Assembly (NCBI GenBank): GCA_963781065.1
Contig: CAWAET010000019.1
Location: 1 to 64,000, forward strand
DNA: 64,000 bases
Reading direction: 5' to 3'
Source: CALZJC01 sp963781065
GTDB lineage: Bacteria; Acidobacteriota; Thermoanaerobaculia; Multivoradales; JAHEKO01
This document shows, piece by piece, positions 45,321 through 53,512 of the stretch. The notes below the pieces were generated by a model. That model was not told the origin of the DNA and did no database searches. It worked only from the letters and a program-made list of their open reading frames with translations. The translations under genes and the position numbers were made by a program. The stretch's first letter is position 1, and the number at the start of each line of letters is the position of its first letter.

Positions 45321-46664
45321 ATGACAACGCTCCTACGTCCGGCCAGCGGACCGATCTCCGCCACCGAGGTGCACGATTCGCTGCGCGGCCACATGCTGGT
45401 GGACGGTTTTCCGTTCGTGATCGACCTCGAGCGCTCGCGCGGCGCCTGGATCTACGACGCGGTCAGCGGACGGCGGATGCTGGACATGTTCACCTCCTAC
45501 TCCACGGTGCCGCTGGGCTACAACCACCCCGGCTTCTCCGACCCGCTCTTCCGCGACCGGCTGCTCGCGGCGGCGATCAACAAGCCCGCCAACTCGGACC
45601 TCTACTCCACCCAGTTGGCCGACTTCGTGGCCGCCCTGGCGCGCACCGTGCCGGCGCCGCTGGATCGCCACATGTTCTTCATCGAGGGCGGCGCGCTGGC
45701 GGTCGAGAACGCGCTCAAGGCCGCCTTCGACTGGAAGGCGCGCAAGAACCTCGCGGCCGGCCGCGGCGAGATCGGCCACCGGGTGATCCACTTCGAGCAG
45801 GCGTTTCACGGCCGCAGCGGCTACACGCTGACCCTCACCAACACCGATCCGCGCAAGACCGATCTGTTCCCCAAGTTCCCCGGCTGGCCGCGGATCTCGA
45901 ACCCCAAGCAGTCGTTCCCGCTGACCGCGGGGGTGCTGGCCGAGGTCGCGGCGGCGGAGCGGCGGGCGGTGGCCGAGATCGAGGCGGCGCTGGCCCGCCA
46001 CCCACACGAGATCGCCGCCCTGATCATCGAGCCGATCCAGGGCGAGGGCGGCGACAACCACTTCCGCGGCGAGTTCCTGGCCGAGCTGCGGCGGCTGGCC
46101 GACGAGGGCGACTTCCTGCTCATCTTCGACGAGATCCAGACCGGCTTCGGCACCACCGGCCGCTGGTGGTGCTTCGAGCACTTCGACGTCCAGCCCGACA
46201 TCTTCGCCTTTGGCAAGAAGACCCAGGTCTGCGGCATCTGCGCCGGGCCGCGGCTGGACGAAGTGGATTCGGTCTTCAAGCAGCCGAGCCGGATCAACTC
46301 CACCTGGGGCGGCAATCTGGCCGACATGGTGCGCTGCCAGCGGATCGTCGAGATCGTCGAGCAGGAGGGCCTGCTGGACAACGTCCGCCGGGTCGGGGCG
46401 CGGCTGCTGGCCGGCTTCGAGGCGCTGGCCGGCCGGTTCGGGGGCCGGGTCTCCAACCCGCGCGGCCGCGGCATGTTCGTCGCGTTCGACCTGCCCGACC
46501 GCCAGGCGCGCAATCGGGCGCTCGAGCGGATGCGCGACGGCGGGGTGCTGGCCCTGCCGTCGGGCCCCCGGGCGATTCGCTTCCGGCCGGCGCTCAATCT
46601 GACCGCCGAGGAGGCCGACGAGGCGTTGCGCCGCACCGAGCAGGCCCTGGAGCTGGGGCAGTGA
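45321..46664 (+). CDS. lat: L-lysine 6-transaminase
   Basis: Class III PLP aminotransferase, 447 residues, converting lysine to 2-aminoadipate 6-semialdehyde. Characteristic of LAT: the N-terminal VHDSLRGHMLVDGFPFVIDL, SRGAWIYDAVSGRRMLDMF, the RVIHFEQAFHGRSGYTLTLT block, IIEPIQGEGGDNHFRGEF, FDEIQTGFGTTGRWWCFEHF and the PLP-lysine region DIFAFGKKTQVCG. Intact. The next gene encodes an ALDH7-type dehydrogenase that would oxidise its product, so together they form the entry to lysine catabolism through aminoadipate. Confidence 0.94.
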   Translation: MTTLLRPASGPISATEVHDSLRGHMLVDGFPFVIDLERSRGAWIYDAVSGRRMLDMFTSYSTVPLGYNHPGFSDPLFRDRLLAAAINKPANSDLYSTQLADFVAALARTVPAPLDRHMFFIEGGALAVENALKAAFDWKARKNLAAGRGEIGHRVIHFEQAFHGRSGYTLTLTNTDPRKTDLFPKFPGWPRISNPKQSFPLTAGVLAEVAAAERRAVAEIEAALARHPHEIAALIIEPIQGEGGDNHFRGEFLAELRRLADEGDFLLIFDEIQTGFGTTGRWWCFEHFDVQPDIFAFGKKTQVCGICAGPRLDEVDSVFKQPSRINSTWGGNLADMVRCQRIVEIVEQEGLLDNVRRVGARLLAGFEALAGRFGGRVSNPRGRGMFVAFDLPDRQARNRALERMRDGGVLALPSGPRAIRFRPALNLTAEEADEALRRTEQALELGQ

Positions 46665-46799
46665 GACGAGGCCGAAAAGCCCGCTCCGCCGGCGGTCCTG
46701 CGGCTGGCTGCGGAAATCGACTGGTCGCGAACCGCGGCCGGTCCGCGGAGCGGATAGCCGAATTTTCGCAAGGCACTGAAGAATAACAACTTACGGAGA

Positions 46800-46819
46800 T
46801 TGCACAAACTCTTGTGCAA
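46800..46819. promoter_or_regulatory. perfect palindrome, candidate operator of the lysine genes
   Basis: TTGCACAA-N4-TTGTGCAA, two perfect 8-bp arms in the 310-base gap between lat and the aldehyde dehydrogenase gene, about 155 bases before the latter's start. Size and symmetry suggest a dimeric regulator site; the protein is not identified. The preceding stretch (46745-46799) is AT-rich for this genome. Confidence 0.6.
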
Positions 46820-46870
46820 ACCGCGACAAGTGATGGAGTATCTGGGGTTTGCGGCCAGTTCCGGGTACTC

Positions 46871-46904
46871 TATCCACAGGGATTTCCACAGCCCCTGTGG
46901 ACGC
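46871..46904. promoter_or_regulatory. cluster of three DnaA-box-like sequences
   Basis: TATCCACA (46871-46878), TTTCCACA (46883-46890) and, inverted, a box ending TCCACA (minus strand, 46904-46896) within 34 bases; the consensus DnaA box is TTATCCACA. The outer boxes also form a CCACAGG/CCTGTGG inverted repeat. It may be a DnaA-binding site or a regulatory hairpin; nearby genes are not origin-associated. Confidence 0.45.
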
Positions 46905-46974
46905 GTAGCGCGGGTCTCCGATCGACACCGCGGCCCCGACAGCGATCGTGGCCTGCCACAGCGAGGAGTCCCAG

Positions 46975-48513
46975 ATGACGGTTGATATCCAGGCACCGGC
47001 CACCGACCTGCTGCACCGGCTCGGCATCGACGAACACAACCCGGGCGCCTTCTGCGGCCGCTGGCTCGACACCACGGGCAAGCCGCTGGAGTCCCGCAAC
47101 CCGGCGACCGGCGAGCTGCTGGCCACCGTCGCCACCGTCGGCGAGGGCGACTACGAGGTGGTCGCGGCGACCGCGGTGGAGGCCTTCGCGGCCTGGCGCA
47201 CCTGGACGGCGCCGGCGCGGGGCGAGATCGTCCGCCAGCTCGGCAACGAGCTGCGGCGGCACAAGGACGACCTGGGCCGGCTGGTCAGTCTCGAGGCCGG
47301 CAAGGTGCTCAGCGAGGGCCTCGGCGAAGTGCAGGAGATGATCGACATGGCCGACCTCGCCGTCGGCATGTCGCGCCAGCTCTACGGCCTGTCGATGCAC
47401 TCGGAGCGGCCGCAGCACCGGATGTACGAGCAGTGGCATCCGCTCGGCCCGGTGGGCATCATCACCGCCTTCAACTTCCCCGTCGCGGTGTGGGCCTGGA
47501 ACGCCATGGTGGCGGCGGTGTGCGGCGACTCGATGATCTGGAAGCCGTCGCAGAAGACGCCGCTGTGCGGCCTGGCCATCGGCCGCATCGCCGAGCGGGT
47601 GCTGGCGGCCAACGACGCGCCGCCGATCTTCGGCCTGGCGATCGGCGACCGCCACCAGGTCGGCGGCCCCCTGGTGGCCGACCGGCGGGTACCGCTGATC
47701 TCGGCCACCGGCTCGGTGACCATGGGCCGCGCCATCGGCAAGGTGGTGGCCGACCGGCTGGGGCGCAGCCTGCTCGAGCTCGGCGGCAACAACGGCATTG
47801 CCGTGATGGACGACGCCGACCTCGACCTGGCGCTGCGGGCGGTGCTGTTCGCCGCCGTCGGCACCGCCGGCCAGCGCTGCACCACCAACCGCCGGCTGCT
47901 GCTCCAGCGCGGCATCGCCGGCGAGATGAAGCGTCGCCTGATCGACGCCTACGGCTCGGTGCGGATCGGCAACCCGCTGGATCCGAGCACGCTGATGGGC
48001 CCGCTGATCGACGAGGGAGCGGTCGACGACATGATGCGGGCACTGGAGACGGTCCGCCAGCAGGGCGGCAAAGTGCTCTACGGCGGTGAGCGCCACGAGC
48101 TGGGCGGCTGCTACGTCCAGCCCACCCTGGTCGAGGCCCCCGCCGGCATGCCGATCACCTGCGAGGAGACCTTCGCGCCGATCCTCTACCTGACCGAGTT
48201 CGACGACCTGGACGAGGCGATCGAGCTGCACAACAGCGTGCCGCAGGGCCTCTCGTCGGCGATCTTCACCCTCAACATGCGCTCGGCCGAGCGCTTCCTG
48301 GCCGCCACCGGCAGCGACTGCGGCATCGCCAACGTCAACATCGGCACCTCGGGCGCCGAGATCGGCGGCGCCTTTGGCGGCGAGAAGGAGACCGGCGGCG
48401 GCCGCGAGGCGGGCTCGGACTCCTGGAAGCTCTACATGCGGCGCCAGACCTGCACCCTCAACTGGGGCGACGACCTGCCGCTGGCGCAGGGGGTGGAGTT
48501 CGACGTCGGGTAG
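46975..48513 (+). CDS. aldehyde dehydrogenase, ALDH7/aminoadipate-semialdehyde type
   Basis: 512-residue NAD(P)-dependent dehydrogenase. ATG at 46975 follows AGGAG. ALDH7-like features: LGPVGIITAFNFPVAVWAWN, LLELGGNNGIAVMDDADLDL (catalytic Glu), the nucleophile loop GTAGQRCTTNRRL and the family-specific NVNIGTSGAEIGGAFGGEKE plus GGGREAGSDSWKLYMRRQTC. Next to lysine 6-transaminase it most likely makes 2-aminoadipate from its semialdehyde. Intact. The last codons overlap an inverted repeat shared with the convergent gene. Confidence 0.94.
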   Translation: MTVDIQAPATDLLHRLGIDEHNPGAFCGRWLDTTGKPLESRNPATGELLATVATVGEGDYEVVAATAVEAFAAWRTWTAPARGEIVRQLGNELRRHKDDLGRLVSLEAGKVLSEGLGEVQEMIDMADLAVGMSRQLYGLSMHSERPQHRMYEQWHPLGPVGIITAFNFPVAVWAWNAMVAAVCGDSMIWKPSQKTPLCGLAIGRIAERVLAANDAPPIFGLAIGDRHQVGGPLVADRRVPLISATGSVTMGRAIGKVVADRLGRSLLELGGNNGIAVMDDADLDLALRAVLFAAVGTAGQRCTTNRRLLLQRGIAGEMKRRLIDAYGSVRIGNPLDPSTLMGPLIDEGAVDDMMRALETVRQQGGKVLYGGERHELGGCYVQPTLVEAPAGMPITCEETFAPILYLTEFDDLDEAIELHNSVPQGLSSAIFTLNMRSAERFLAATGSDCGIANVNIGTSGAEIGGAFGGEKETGGGREAGSDSWKLYMRRQTCTLNWGDDLPLAQGVEFDVG

Positions 48514-48539
48514 CCCGAGCTACTCAAGCCCGACGTCGA
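48500..48539. terminator. bidirectional inverted repeat between convergent genes
   Basis: TCGACGTCGGG (48500-48510) and CCCGACGTCGA (48529-48539), an 11-bp perfect stem with an 18-base loop, spans the ends of the ALDH gene and the lipid kinase gene. No T tracts, but the symmetric position suits termination from both sides. Confidence 0.55.
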
Positions 48540-48540
48540 G

Positions 48541-49425
48541 CTAGGGCAGCCGGGGAATCGCAGCCACCCGCAGCGCCCGCGGCAGCAGGCCGAACTCGAG
48601 GCCGGCGGCCGGTAGCGGCCCCAGCAGCTCGCCGTCGGAGGCCAGCTGCGTCTCGGGCACGAGCCGCATCCGCACCCACGGCGTGCGGTGGATCGACACC
48701 GCCGGGTGGCCGATGTGGGTGCCCTTGAAGACCCGCGGGAAGATCCGCAGCAGGGCGAGCTTCGGCACCTTGCGCACCAGCACCAGATCGAGCAGCCCGT
48801 CGTCGAGCTCGGCGGCGGGCGCGATCAGCATGCCGCCGCCGAACCGGGGCCCGTTACAGACCGTGGCGAACATCACCTCGCCCTCGAACCGGCCGCCCTG
48901 CCACTCCACCCACGCCCGCGGCGACCGGAAGCCCACCAGGGTGCGCACGGTTCCCAGGATGTAGGTGAGCGCGGCGGGCAGCCGGCGCGAGCTGCCGTCG
49001 ACCGTGGCCGCAACCGCGCTGTCGAAGCCGGCGCCGGCGTAGTAGGCGAAGTGATGGTCGCCGGCTCGGCCGACGTCGAGCAGCCGCTCGCGGCCGCTCA
49101 GCGCCAGCTCGACCGCCTGCCCGACGTCCGCCGGGACGCCGAGGCTGGCCGCAAAGTCGTTGCCGCGCCCGACCGGCACCACCCCGAGGCAGGTCGCCGC
49201 CCCGACCAGCGCCGGCAGGACCAGGTGAAACGTGCCGTCGCCGCCGGCGACGACCAGCCGCCCGATCCCCTCGTCGACCGCCCGCCGCGCCTCGGCGGCA
49301 AGGTGGGCGGCGTCGCGCGTGACCACCAGCGAGGCTCCCGCCGGCAGACCGGTGCGGATCACCGGCAGCGCGCGCCGGCCGGCGGACCCGCCGGCGGTGG
49401 GATTGACCAGACAACGGACCTTCAT
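48541..49425 (-). CDS. diacylglycerol kinase-family lipid kinase (YegS-like)
   Basis: 294 residues, intact. The DAGK catalytic domain shows VNPTAGGSAGRR at the N-terminus, the nucleotide motif VVAGGDGTFHLVLPALVG and GVVPVGRGNDFAASLG, then the family FATVCNGPRFGGGMLIAPAA and DDGLLDLVLV segments. It phosphorylates a lipid such as diacylglycerol or another membrane alcohol; the exact substrate is unknown. Cytoplasmic, no membrane helix. Followed by a 42-base gap to the ferredoxin-like gene on the same strand. Confidence 0.92.
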   Translation of the reverse strand: MKVRCLVNPTAGGSAGRRALPVIRTGLPAGASLVVTRDAAHLAAEARRAVDEGIGRLVVAGGDGTFHLVLPALVGAATCLGVVPVGRGNDFAASLGVPADVGQAVELALSGRERLLDVGRAGDHHFAYYAGAGFDSAVAATVDGSSRRLPAALTYILGTVRTLVGFRSPRAWVEWQGGRFEGEVMFATVCNGPRFGGGMLIAPAAELDDGLLDLVLVRKVPKLALLRIFPRVFKGTHIGHPAVSIHRTPWVRMRLVPETQLASDGELLGPLPAAGLEFGLLPRALRVAAIPRLP

Positions 49426-49467
49426 GACGGACCTTCTCGACCGACGATCGTCGCAACCGGTCTGAGA

Positions 49468-49797
49468 TCACTCCCAGGGGATGTCGGGCATCCGGAGCCG
49501 CTCGACCACGCGCCCCTCGGCCAGGACGGTGGTCTCCAAGATCTCGTCGACGTCGTCCAGGGTCACCCGCTGGTACCAGAGGTTCCAGGGCCAGACCGCG
49601 ACGGCGATGCCGCGGCTGCAGTGCTTGAGGCAGCCGGTGCGGACGACCATCACCCGGTCGCGAACGCCCAACTCGCGCACCCGGTCCTTGAACCGGCGGT
49701 AGACCTCGAGCCCGCCGCGCGGGGCGCAGCTCGGCTTGCGGGCGTCCGGCGGCCGATCGTTGACGCAGACCAGGATCTGGATCTCGGGAGTCGCCAT
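49468..49797 (-). CDS. (2Fe-2S) thioredoxin-like ferredoxin
   Basis: 109 residues. The spacing of cysteines (ILVCVND, then KPSC, then TGCLKHC) and the surrounding pattern match the small 2Fe-2S ferredoxins with a thioredoxin fold, similar to the NuoE C-terminal domain. Tryptophan-rich WPWNLWYQRVTLDDVDEIL is typical of this subgroup. Probably an electron carrier of unknown partner. Intact and upstream of the lipid kinase on the same strand; a link between the two is not obvious. Confidence 0.88.
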   Translation of the reverse strand: MATPEIQILVCVNDRPPDARKPSCAPRGGLEVYRRFKDRVRELGVRDRVMVVRTGCLKHCSRGIAVAVWPWNLWYQRVTLDDVDEILETTVLAEGRVVERLRMPDIPWE

Positions 49798-49881
49798 CGG
49801 GCGGCATTCTACGCGGCCGGCGGGCGGCGGCCGGCGATCGGTGGAATCGCCAGCACCGAAACGGGCGGCTTGCAGCTAGCG

Positions 49882-49970
49882 TAGTGTCTCCGACTTGCCT
49901 TGCCGTATGGGCGAGCTAGCGGCGTCGATAGCCGTCCAGACGGTACGGCGAAGTCGGAGACACGACACTA
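49882..49970. repeat. 89-bp imperfect palindromic element
   Basis: GTGTCTCCGACTT (49884-49896) and its perfect complement AAGTCGGAGACAC (49951-49963) flank an inner pair (GCCGTA near 49902 and TACGGC near 49944). TAGTGTC and GACACTA form the outer ends. The whole unit could fold into one long hairpin between the ferredoxin and sigma factor genes, and its right end overlaps the sigma factor stop codon. REP or MITE-like; no second copy was noticed in this window. Confidence 0.7.
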
Positions 49971-50810
49971 GGTCGCCGACGCCGGCGGTTCGGCCGCGAA
50001 CCGGTCCTCGAGCTTCCGCCGCAGGGCGTCCGACAGCTCTCCGCCGTGGACCCAGCGGCAGGCGGCGCCGGTCAGGTCGAGGCTGTGCAGGAAGGCCTGG
50101 CAGCGGCCGCAAAGCTCGGCTTCGGGCACCGGGAACTCGACCCCGCGGTCCATCGCGTCCATCTTCGACCGCAGGAGATCCAGACAGACCTGATGCGGGT
50201 GATCGTCGGCACTCTCGAGCGGCTCACCCAGCCCCTCGGTCAGCGCGGCCCTCAAGGCCAGCCGCCCGCGATGCACCCGGGTCTTGACCGTCGCCTCCTT
50301 GACGCCGAGGATCTCGGCGATCTCGCGCAGCGACAGCTCGGCGATCTCCTTGAGCACCAGGGGAAGCCGGTAGTCCACCGGCAGCCTGGCCAGGCCACGG
50401 TCGACGATCTCCGCCGCCTCGCGCCGCAACTCATGATCCAGCGGATCGTCCTCGAGGGCCGGCAGCCGGGCGACCAGGGAGAGGCCGACGGGCGGCGCCT
50501 CGTCGAGTGAATCGAGACGCGGCGGCTCGCCGGCCCGCCGGCGGTTGCGGCGCTGGCAGGCGCGGGCCGCCATGGTGTAGAGCCAGCTTGCCGGGCTCGA
50601 GCGGCCCTCGAACTGGCTCCACTTGCGATACGCCTGGAGAAAGGTCTCCTGCACCAGGTCCTCGGCATCCTCGCGGTTGCCGCAGAACTTGAGGCTGAAG
50701 GCGAAGATTCTGTCGCCGAGCCGGGCCACGAGCTCGGGAACCGCCTCCTCGGGGCTGCGGCCGACGAGGGCCTGCTCGGGCGGGGCGGTGGCTTCTGCCT
50801 GGCTGGCCAT
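49968..50810 (-). CDS. ECF-type sigma factor with C-terminal Cys-rich extension
   Basis: 280 residues from ATG at 50810. Sigma region 2 reads FAFSLKFCGNREDAEDLVQE followed by TFLQAYRKWSQFEG; region 4 reads LPVDYRLPLVLKEIAELSLR and EIAEILGVKEATVKTRVHRG, a helix-turn-helix. A further 75 residues follow, with H and C ligands (HPHQVCLDLL, LCGRCQAFLH) that look like the zinc anti-sigma signature fused to the sigma factor. Intact. Divergent from the RND efflux operon, which it might control. The gap between them (50811-50980) contains a GGCGGC/GCCGCC hairpin. Confidence 0.9.
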   Translation of the reverse strand: MASQAEATAPPEQALVGRSPEEAVPELVARLGDRIFAFSLKFCGNREDAEDLVQETFLQAYRKWSQFEGRSSPASWLYTMAARACQRRNRRRAGEPPRLDSLDEAPPVGLSLVARLPALEDDPLDHELRREAAEIVDRGLARLPVDYRLPLVLKEIAELSLREIAEILGVKEATVKTRVHRGRLALRAALTEGLGEPLESADDHPHQVCLDLLRSKMDAMDRGVEFPVPEAELCGRCQAFLHSLDLTGAACRWVHGGELSDALRRKLEDRFAAEPPASAT

Positions 50811-50980
50811 GGGGTAGAGTCTAATCCACCCCCGCCCTGCCCGGGAACCTCGCCGCGCCGACGTGCCTCTCACCTGAAGGCGGCGCGGCGAAGCCGCCAC
50901 CCCCACAATCCAGGCTCCAAGCGCATGATCCGCAAGACACGTGCACCCGGGGCCGAGCACCAGAAGATGAGCATCCGAGC

Positions 50981-52393
50981 ATGAGCGCCCGATCGATACC
51001 CCCCCTGCTCCTGGCCGCCGCGGTCCTCATGGGCCTCGCGGCCCCATCGGCGGCCGCCGCCGATGCGCTGGACCTGCGGCAGGCCATGGCTCTCGCCCGC
51101 TCCCGGGCACGCGAAGCCGAGGCCGCTCGGCATCGGGCGACTGCCGCCGACGAGCGCGCCCGCGAGGCGGCGGCGATGCGGCTGCCGACGGTGAGCCTGC
51201 GGGAGATCTGGCTCCGCACCGACTCGCCGGCCGAGGCGTTCGGCCTGCTGCTCAATCAGGAGCGATTCTCGCTGGCCGAGTTCGCCGCCGGCGACCCCAA
51301 CGCCCCCAGCCCGACCGAGAACGCGCTGACCCGGCTCGAGCTGTCGCTGCCGCTCTACACCGGCGGCGAGCTCGCGGCGCGCATCCGCCAGGCGCGGCTG
51401 GCCGCCGGGGCCGCCCAGGACACCGCCGCCTGGATCGAGGAGGGCGCGGCCCTGGCCGGCGCCGAGGCCTATATCCGACTGGCCCAGGTGCGCGAGCAGG
51501 TCGCCCTGCTGGAGAGCGCGCTCGACACCGCCCGCGCCCACGAGCGGCTGGCCCGGGCCTTCGTCGAGCAGGGAATGCTGGTGCGGTCCGAGCTGCTGCG
51601 AGCCGAGGTCGAGCGCTCGCGTCTCGAGGATCTGCTGAGCCAGGCCCGGGGGCGGGCCCGGGTGGCCGAGGCCGGCCTCTCCTTCCGCCTGGCCGCCGAT
51701 CTGTCGACCAGCTGGCAGCTCGACCGGTTGCCGGACCCGCAGCCCCTGGCCGAGGGTCTCGAGAACTGGCTCGCCGCCGCCGACACCCGCCCCGACCTGG
51801 CGGCGGCCGAAGGGATGCTCGCCGCCGGCGAGCTGGAGGTCCAGGCGCGGCGCTCCGGCCGGCTGCCCAGGGTCGCCCTGGTGGCGCGCCGCGACTTCAA
51901 CGACGACAGCCTGTTCGGCTCGGCCGGCGACTCGACGGCGATCATGGCGGTGGCCGGCATCGACCTGTTCAGCGGCGGCCGGCACCGCGCCGCGGCCGCC
52001 GCCGCCCGCGCCGAGGCCGAAGCCGGCCGCAGCGAGGTCGAGCAGCTCCGCGCGGGCATCCAGCTGGCGATCCGGGATGCCTACGAGCGGGCGGCGAGCG
52101 CCCGCGAGCGCCACCGCACGGCCCTGGCCGCCCTCGATGCGGCCCGCGAGGCCGAGCGCATCACCGAGGCGCGGTTCCGGCAGGGCGTCGTCCGGACGAT
52201 CGACCTGCTGGACGTCGCGACGGCCCGCCGCGAGGCCGAGACCCGCGAGCTGGTGGCCCGCGCCGACGCCCACCTGGCGACCCTCGACCTGGCGGTCCAG
52301 GCCGGGCGGCGGCCGGAGACGGCGCTGCCACCCGACGCCGCAACGGCCCCGGCGGCGACCAACGGCAAAGAGACACAAGCGAGGTCAGAGTGA
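50981..52393 (+). CDS. TolC-family outer membrane efflux protein
   Basis: 470 residues, intact, with a signal peptide (PPLLLAAAVLMGLAAPSAAA). Two TolC-type repeats with long Ala/Arg/Glu coiled-coil helices are visible (ALARSRAREAEAARHRATAA; ERHRTALAALDAAREAERIT) and a LSLPLYTGGE/GIDLFSGGR pair marks the beta-barrel strands. First gene of a three-gene RND efflux operon; its stop overlaps the adaptor start (TGATG). Likely exports hydrophobic compounds or metals; substrate not predictable. Confidence 0.93.
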   Translation: MSARSIPPLLLAAAVLMGLAAPSAAAADALDLRQAMALARSRAREAEAARHRATAADERAREAAAMRLPTVSLREIWLRTDSPAEAFGLLLNQERFSLAEFAAGDPNAPSPTENALTRLELSLPLYTGGELAARIRQARLAAGAAQDTAAWIEEGAALAGAEAYIRLAQVREQVALLESALDTARAHERLARAFVEQGMLVRSELLRAEVERSRLEDLLSQARGRARVAEAGLSFRLAADLSTSWQLDRLPDPQPLAEGLENWLAAADTRPDLAAAEGMLAAGELEVQARRSGRLPRVALVARRDFNDDSLFGSAGDSTAIMAVAGIDLFSGGRHRAAAAAARAEAEAGRSEVEQLRAGIQLAIRDAYERAASARERHRTALAALDAAREAERITEARFRQGVVRTIDLLDVATARREAETRELVARADAHLATLDLAVQAGRRPETALPPDAATAPAATNGKETQARSE

Positions 52394-53512
52394 TGAACAC
52401 CGAGAATCTGGCAGCCGATCCACGGCCGGCGCTCCTGGGCGCGGCGCTGCTGCTGACCGCGGCCTGCGGCGGCCACGAGCCCGCCACGCCGGCCGAGACC
52501 GCCGGGACCGTGGAGGCGCGCTCGGCGACGGCGGAACGCCTGGAGGTGCCGAGCGAGGTCGAGCTCTTCGGCACCGTCGAAGCCGAGACGACCGCGACGG
52601 TCTCGGCCCGGGTGATGGCCCGGGTGACCGCGGTCAAGGTCAGCGCCCGGCGACGCCGTCGTCGCCGGCCAGGTCCTGCTGACGATCGATCCCCAGGCGG
52701 CGCAGGGACAGCTCGCCCAGGCCCGGGGCGCCCTGGCCCAGGCGCGGGCGGGCCTGGCCCTGGCCGAGCGCAACCACCAGCGGTTCCAGGCGCTGGCCGC
52801 CGCCGACGCCTCCTCCGAGCTCGAGGTGGACTCGGCCCGCACGCAGTACGAGCAGGCGCTCGGCGCGGTGGAGCAGGCCGCAGGGGCGGTGGCAGCCGCC
52901 GCCGCGGTGGCCGCCGACTCGCGCGTCGTCGCGCCCTTCGCCGGCCGGGTGGTGCGCAAGATGGTGGAGGCGGGAGACCTGGCGGCCCCGGGCCGGCCGC
53001 TGCTGGTGCTCGAGTCGGAGGGCGCCCGGCGGCTGGCGCTGACGGTGCCCGAAAGCGTCATGGCGCGGGCCGGCCTGACGATCGGCCAGCCGCTGCCGGT
53101 CCGCATCGACGCCCGCCCCGATCTCGGCTCGCTGGAGGCGATCGTGGTCGAGATGACCTCCGGCGCCGACCCCGCCAGCCACTCCTTCGAGATCAAGGCG
53201 GCGCTGCCCGTGGCGGGCGTTCCCAGCGGCGCCTCGGGCCGGGCCAGGGTCGCGATCGACCGGCGAGCCGTCGTCGCCATCCCCGAGGCCGCGGTCCTGC
53301 GCCGCGGCGGGCTGTCGTTGGTCGTCGTCGCCGACGCCGAGGGCCGCACCGGCTCGCGGGTGGTGACCCTGGGCGAGCCGGTGGACGGCGGCCGGGTCGA
53401 GGTCCTGTCCGGGCTCGCCGGCGGCGAGACGGTCCTGCTCGACCTGACCTCGGTACCGCCGGCCGGGGCGCGGCTCGAAGCCGCCCGACCGGCGGCGGGG
53501 AGCGGTCGGTGA
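52393..53512 (+). CDS. RND efflux periplasmic adaptor (one frameshift)
   Basis: HlyD/MFP-type membrane fusion protein of about 373 codons. Lipoprotein-like N-terminus (LLGAALLLTAACGG), then EVELFGTVEAETTATVSARV of the barrel-sandwich domain. The frame breaks near 52650 and continues as a coiled coil (QLAQARGALAQARAGLALAE) and VVAPFAGRVVRKMVEAGDLA, ending in the membrane-proximal domain. It overlaps tolC upstream and the permease downstream (GTGA). Without the shift the frame would seem fused to the permease. Confidence 0.92.

Noticed and set aside
44646..46664. Long frame joining the GGDEF gene region to the lysine aminotransferase
   Set aside because: The first 225 residues are out of frame with the GGDEF protein; the aminotransferase begins at its own ATG at 45321.
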